From Porphyrobacter sp. AAP60 (lineage in GTDB: Bacteria > Pseudomonadota > Alphaproteobacteria > Sphingomonadales > Sphingomonadaceae), in the NCBI RefSeq assembly GCF_001296025.1, contig NZ_LJHV01000008.1:310001-374000 (forward strand): a stretch of 64,000 nt of DNA. Direction: 5' to 3'. The notes under the pieces are model-generated. The model was not told the DNA's origin and did no database searches. It saw only the letters and a program-made list of their open reading frames with translations. Below, one piece after another: positions 60,131 through 64,000 of this stretch. The first letter of the stretch is position 1. The number at the start of each line of letters is the position of its first letter. Position numbers and translations under genes: made by a program.

Positions 60131-60946
60131 GTGGCGAATGATCTCGTCCCCATAGGTCAGGACCGTCGCGCCTTCGTCCGACAAGTCACGGTTCAAGGGC
60201 GTGTGATCTGGGCGCTTGTCCTGCGTGAAATCATGACACGCTATGGGCGCCAGAACATCGGCTTTCTGTGGCTCTTCGTCGAGCCCATGCTGTTCACGCT
60301 GGTCATCGCCGCGATCTGGACGGCGACCAAGACGATCCACGGATCGGACCTGCCGATCATTGCCTTTGCCCTGACCGGCTATTCGGCGCTGTTCCTGTGG
60401 CGCAACCTTCCCAATCGCTGCTTCGGGGCGCTTGAAAGCAACAAGTCCCTGCTGTTTCACCGGCAGGTTCAGATTCCCGATGTCTACTGGGCGCGCATTA
60501 TCCTCGAAGTCCTGGCGGGGACGACCAGCTTTGTCGTGCTGGGGATCGCCTTCTGGTCGGTCGAATTGCTGCTGCCCCCCGAAGACGCATTTCAGGTTCT
60601 TGGCGGCTGGCTTTTGCTGGCCTGGTTTGCTGTGGGTCTCGCCCTGGTGCTGGGGGGGCTGTCGGAAAAGTACGAAGTCATAGCCAAGCTTTGGCCGCCG
60701 ATGACCTATGCGCTTCTGCCGTTCTCGGGCACCGCCTTCATCGCCGACGCCCTGCCGCCGGATGCGCGCGAGATCGTGCTCTATCTGCCGATGCTGAACT
60801 GCGTGGAAATCATCCGGGAAGGCTGGTTCGGGAGCAAGATGACGGCCTATTACGACGTCGGCTATGTCATGGTGTTCAATCTTCTGCTGACATTCGCCGG
60901 CCTTGCGCTGGTCCGACAGGTGGGTAAGGGGTCGGATCAGGAATGA
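60131..60946 (+). CDS. kpsM: KpsM-like capsule ABC transporter permease
   Basis: 271 residues, six predicted helices, ABC2 family: VIWALVLREIMTRYGRQNIGFLWLFVEPMLFTLVI, GYSALFLWRNLPNRC and LPFSGTAFIADALPPDAREIVLYLPMLNCVEIIREGWFG. Exports the lipid-linked capsule chain across the inner membrane with KpsT. GTG start 14 bp after kpsE; its last bases overlap kpsT (ATGA). Confidence 0.93.
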   Translation: MANDLVPIGQDRRAFVRQVTVQGRVIWALVLREIMTRYGRQNIGFLWLFVEPMLFTLVIAAIWTATKTIHGSDLPIIAFALTGYSALFLWRNLPNRCFGALESNKSLLFHRQVQIPDVYWARIILEVLAGTTSFVVLGIAFWSVELLLPPEDAFQVLGGWLLLAWFAVGLALVLGGLSEKYEVIAKLWPPMTYALLPFSGTAFIADALPPDAREIVLYLPMLNCVEIIREGWFGSKMTAYYDVGYVMVFNLLLTFAGLALVRQVGKGSDQE

Positions 60947-61689
60947 TCGAAGTCATCGACCTTGTTAAAGTGTACCCGTCGAATGCGGGGCCGCGCACCA
61001 TCCTTGATGGCATCAACATGGTGGTGCGTCCGGCGGACAGGGTCGGGATACTCGGCCGCAACGGCGCGGGCAAATCGACCCTCGTGCGCATGATCGCCGG
61101 AGCCGAGGCGCCCACAAGCGGGATGGTCCGGCGCTCGATGAGCGTGTCCTGGCCACTCGCCTTCACCGGCGGCTTCCACGGGCGCCTTACCGGGCTGGAC
61201 AACCTGCGCTTTATCTGCCGCATCTATGGCTCGGATTTCAACGCGCAACTGCCTTTCATCGAAGAGTTCACCGAGCTCGGCTCGTACCTGAACGAGCCGG
61301 TGATGAGCTATTCGTCGGGTATGCGCGCGCGGCTGGCCTTCGCGGTCTCGATGACGATCGATTTCGACTGTTATCTCGTCGATGAGGTCATGGCAGTCGG
61401 TGACGAAAGCTTCCGCGAGCGTTGCCAGTACGAATTGTTCGAGAAGCGCAAGGACAAAACCTTGGTCATGGTCTCGCACAGCCGCGGCTACCTGCAGGCC
61501 AACTGCAACCGGTTCCTGCTGCTGCGCGATGGCAAGATCGTCGAATATGCCGACCCGGACGAGGCCTATTGGGATTACAAGCGCATGCTGCTTGGGCCAA
61601 AGGCGCTCGAACAACGGGCGCTGGCCAAGGCAAAGGCCAAGGACAAACCATTGCTGGAAGCGCAAACGCACGACAGCGACGACATGTGA
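60943..61689 (+). CDS. kpsT: KpsT-like capsule ABC transporter ATPase
   Basis: 248 residues. Walker A GRNGAGKST (38-46), signature YSSGMRARLAFAVSM, Walker B DCYLVDEVMAVGD, and switch His in VMVSHSRGYL. MIEVIDLVKVYPSNAGPRTILDGI and WPLAFTGGFHGRLTGLDNLRFICRIYG are typical of KpsT/BexA. The C-terminus is a Lys/Ala-rich extension (ALAKAKAKDKPLLE) beyond the usual about 220 residues. Drives capsule export. Confidence 0.94.
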   Translation: MIEVIDLVKVYPSNAGPRTILDGINMVVRPADRVGILGRNGAGKSTLVRMIAGAEAPTSGMVRRSMSVSWPLAFTGGFHGRLTGLDNLRFICRIYGSDFNAQLPFIEEFTELGSYLNEPVMSYSSGMRARLAFAVSMTIDFDCYLVDEVMAVGDESFRERCQYELFEKRKDKTLVMVSHSRGYLQANCNRFLLLRDGKIVEYADPDEAYWDYKRMLLGPKALEQRALAKAKAKDKPLLEAQTHDSDDM

Positions 61690-61737
61690 CGCGCGCCCGG
61701 GGGCGGACGATTGCCCCCGATCTGGCCCCGATCTGGA

Positions 61738-62871
61738 TCAGCCCATCAGATTGCGCGCTTTCAATTCCGCGTTGGCCTTGTCGAGCATGTCCTGCGGCAC
61801 AGGCTGGGTGCGGACCCAGGCGCAAAAACGCTCCAGGCCTTCCTCCAGCGAAATCTCTGGGCGCATACCCGTCGCCGCCTCGAGAGCTGACAGGTCGGCA
61901 TAGTTGTGGCGGATATCGCCGACGCGGTATTGTGCGCTGACGTGGGGGACGATGTCGGAATCCATGAAACGGGCCAGCAATGTCGCGACCTGCATGATCG
62001 ACGTGGGCTTCCCATAGCCCACATTCGCCAACGCGCCCTGCGTTGCCGGAGCTTCGACGAAGCCCAGCACCGCGCGGGCAACATCCTCGACATGAACAAA
62101 GTCGCGCGTTTCCTCGCCGTCCTCGAACACCGGCAACGACAGCCCGAGACGCAGGCGGGTGGAAAAGATCGAGAGAATGCCGGTGTAGGGATTCTGCAGC
62201 GACTGCCCCTCGCCATAGACATTCTGGAAGCGCAGCACCGCATGGGACAGACCCTGCGAGGTGGCTGCGATGCGGATCATCTCTTCCTGCGCCAGCTTGG
62301 TGGCGGCGTAAATGGATGCCGGCGACAGCTTGTCATCCTCGCGCGTAGCGGTTTCCACTACGTCCGCTCCGCAATCAGGGCATTTCGGCGTCCAGTCATG
62401 CGCGGCGAGCTGCGCGGGTAGCCGCGCTCCGGGATAGCACCGCTTCCCCGCCGGATCGCACGCGTTGCACAGGTAAGCACCTTCGCCATAAACGGATCGG
62501 CTGGATGCCAGCACGATATTGCGCACATCTGTTTGCGCATTGGCCAGGATATCCAGCAGCGTGGCTGTGCCCTGCACATTGACCCGGTAATACCTGTCGA
62601 TCTCGTACATCGACTGGCCGGTTCCGGTCTCGGCGGCGAGATGCACCACCGTGTCGACACCACGCAGCGCGCCTTCCATGTCCTCGCGCACTGTCACATC
62701 GCCCAGCACAAATTCCACACCGGGCGGCGGCGTGAAAGCGGGGTTCTCGCCGTGGATCTGCGGAGAGAGGTTGTCCAGCAGTCGCACCGAATGGCCCGCA
62801 GCGGCGGCGAGCCGGGTGAGATGCGTGCCGATAAAGCCGGCCCCGCCGGTGATCAGGATAGTCTTGGACAT
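61738..62871 (-). CDS. NAD-dependent nucleotide-sugar epimerase with zinc-ribbon insert (dTDP-rhamnose 4-epimerase-like)
   Basis: 377-residue extended SDR: TGGAGFIGTHLTRLA (8-22), VVHLAAETGTGQSMYE, ASSRSVYGEG, and Tyr188-x3-Lys192. An insert at about 133-170 carries Cys135-x2-Cys138, Cys145 and Cys164-x2-Cys167. The same insert occurs, as I recall, in dTDP-L-rhamnose 4-epimerases making dTDP-6-deoxy-L-talose. Probably supplies a capsule sugar. It converges on kpsT with a 48-bp gap; upstream is the GSCFA gene on the same strand. Confidence 0.82.
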   Translation of the reverse strand: MSKTILITGGAGFIGTHLTRLAAAAGHSVRLLDNLSPQIHGENPAFTPPPGVEFVLGDVTVREDMEGALRGVDTVVHLAAETGTGQSMYEIDRYYRVNVQGTATLLDILANAQTDVRNIVLASSRSVYGEGAYLCNACDPAGKRCYPGARLPAQLAAHDWTPKCPDCGADVVETATREDDKLSPASIYAATKLAQEEMIRIAATSQGLSHAVLRFQNVYGEGQSLQNPYTGILSIFSTRLRLGLSLPVFEDGEETRDFVHVEDVARAVLGFVEAPATQGALANVGYGKPTSIMQVATLLARFMDSDIVPHVSAQYRVGDIRHNYADLSALEAATGMRPEISLEEGLERFCAWVRTQPVPQDMLDKANAELKARNLMG

Positions 62872-62919
62872 GCAAAATATGCTTTCAATTTTCTGCTTGG
62901 GTTTGGCTGTGGGGTGCCT

Positions 62920-64000
62920 TCACGGATCGAGGCTTTCCTCTTCGCAGACGACTTTCTGTTCCTCGTCCAGCTCGGCCGAGTGATCAGCCGTTCCAGCATC
63001 GAAGTTAAGCTGCGAATAGTGTTTCAGAAACACGCTCATGACATGGGCGACCCCCTCGGACTTGACCGAGCGCGCGTCCGCAGGATCGAAGTAGCTCGCT
63101 TCGAAATAGGGGTTGGCCACGATTTCGAAACTGGGGAAGTAAAAGACGGACGGATCGTTTCTGCAGACCTCGTCCGCAACACTGCGCAGGATTGCCTTGC
63201 TCGCGGTGGTCGAGACAAGCACGTGACGGTTCTCGAAGGTGGCGACTAACGGCACCGGTGATACGGTGAGCAGCACTTTCACGCCCGGGTTCACGCCGCG
63301 AAGCTGCGTCAGAAACGCATTCAGATCCTCGAGCACTTCGCTGTGGGTGAAGTTTACCGGCTCATAAGACCCGGCATCAACCTCGGGGGAAACCGCCATC
63401 GGGCACAGCGGGAATACCGCCCCATCGACAGTCGAATGCCAAGCCTCGGTCAAGCCGAGCGTGAACACCAGCACATCCACCTCGGCAAAAAGTTTTCGCA
63501 CTGCTGCCAGGTGCTCCTGCCGTGATGCCGCGACCAGCTCAGGACTGGCGAACCCGTCCGGTTCGATCTCTGGCCGGAAGGGATCGACATAGCGCCCGTC
63601 CGGCCGGCGCCAGGTGTGATCCTCCGGCATCAAGCTCCCTTGGGCGCGTTCGAACAGCTGGCGCAGTTGGCGTGTGGTATAGACGTTGCCGTAACGCGCG
63701 GAATAGACACCATAGTTCCGGCGGGTGCGCTCGGCCGGATCGAGGCCATCGCCGCCTTCGGTGACGAGGTAATCATGACCGGAAGCCGCAAGCCGGCGGG
63801 CAATGTGCTGCGCAAAACAGCTTCCCGCGGTGCCGATCCGCGTGTCCGGCCCGATACGGAACCCCGGCTCGGCCACAGGGTCCAGAGCACCGTGGCCGGG
63901 TGCCAGTACCCCCCGCCGCCAGAACTGGTGATCGGGGAAAGAACGATAGGGGTTGTGGGATGGTCCGGTTCCGGCTGGCTTGCCTTCAAGCCCCAGCAGA
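62920..64000 (-). CDS. GSCFA-domain protein (partial, runs off right edge)
   Basis: The frame is open to the window end; at least 359 residues. The family tag is visible in DTRIGTAGSCFAQHIARRLAASGHDY, preceded by NPYRSFPDHQFWRRGVL, with YGNVYTTRQLRQLFERA, DVLVFTLGLTEAW and TVSPVPLVATFENRHVLVSTTASKAILR later. GSCFA proteins are SGNH-hydrolase-like enzymes found with polysaccharide genes; acetyl-ester or transfer chemistry is inferred. A GTG at 63876 lies inside the conserved region, so the real start is beyond 64000. Confidence 0.88.
   Translation of the reverse strand, partial: LLGLEGKPAGTGPSHNPYRSFPDHQFWRRGVLAPGHGALDPVAEPGFRIGPDTRIGTAGSCFAQHIARRLAASGHDYLVTEGGDGLDPAERTRRNYGVYSARYGNVYTTRQLRQLFERAQGSLMPEDHTWRRPDGRYVDPFRPEIEPDGFASPELVAASRQEHLAAVRKLFAEVDVLVFTLGLTEAWHSTVDGAVFPLCPMAVSPEVDAGSYEPVNFTHSEVLEDLNAFLTQLRGVNPGVKVLLTVSPVPLVATFENRHVLVSTTASKAILRSVADEVCRNDPSVFYFPSFEIVANPYFEASYFDPADARSVKSEGVAHVMSVFLKHYSQLNFDAGTADHSAELDEEQKVVCEEESLDP

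Noticed and set aside
1-64000. Insertion sequences, integrases, phage genes or rRNA operons
   Set aside because: None was recognised; the only mobile-looking DNA is the short inverted repeats.

Overview
The window is high-GC, densely packed chromosomal DNA whose gene repertoire points to an alphaproteobacterium of the Sphingomonadales (Erythrobacter/Novosphingobium-like). Pointers are a SciP-type CtrA regulator (DUF1153), a DUF3035 lipoprotein next to lspA, a sucC-etfB-etfA arrangement, and several families of intergenic inverted repeats of the kind common in sphingomonads. The taxonomic call is inference from gene content. A perfect 16-bp parS site at 1239-1254 and a second, interrupted parS-like site at 40735-40776 suggest the window lies in the origin-proximal part of the chromosome.

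Region 1 (1-13.4 kb) is an accessory catabolic block. It holds three short-chain dehydrogenases, a ketosteroid-dehydrogenase-like flavoprotein, an AhpD-like protein, an acyl-CoA synthetase, a hotdog thioesterase, an MDR reductase, an NmrA-like protein and three NTF2/SnoaL-like proteins. It also has an E1-alpha/E1-beta 2-oxoacid dehydrogenase paired with a free-standing lipoyl domain. Together these look like oxidation and CoA activation of an alicyclic or aromatic substrate; the substrate cannot be read from sequence.

Region 2 (13.6-30.1 kb) is mostly housekeeping: rlmJ, tRNA-Thr, gpmA, purE-purK, folA-ribF, ileS-lspA-DUF3035, a CBS-domain transporter-like protein, an OmpA-like protein, a CysQ-like phosphatase, sucC, etfB-etfA and a TonB-C secreted protein. 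ileS carries a low-GC patch in its editing-domain region.

Region 3 (30.2-46.6 kb) begins with a two-gene minus-strand cassette that looks like a pore-forming toxin (with a C-terminal Ser-Leu-Pro repeat tail) and a membrane immunity protein. It continues with DUF445, an RND efflux pump with two apparent extra membrane helices, its adaptor, a GlsB-like protein, sciP, mnmA, the split parS site, a serine hydrolase, a PhzF-like protein, pdxH, a DnaJ-like protein, a YihY-like protein and fabI.

Region 4 (46.6-64 kb) is an ABC-transporter-dependent (kps-type) capsule locus: KpsC-like Kdo transferase, a sugar-phosphatase-like protein, KpsF, KdsB/KpsU, three glycosyltransferase-like proteins, a beta-helix protein, KpsD-like export lipoprotein, a left-handed beta-helix acyltransferase, KpsE, KpsM, KpsT, a nucleotide-sugar epimerase and a GSCFA protein cut by the window end. 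Arabinose-5-phosphate isomerase and CMP-Kdo synthetase would supply activated Kdo for the lipid linker, the transferases build the chain, KpsMT-E-D export it, and the acyltransferase, beta-helix and GSCFA proteins may modify or trim it. No insertion sequence, prophage or CRISPR array was seen.
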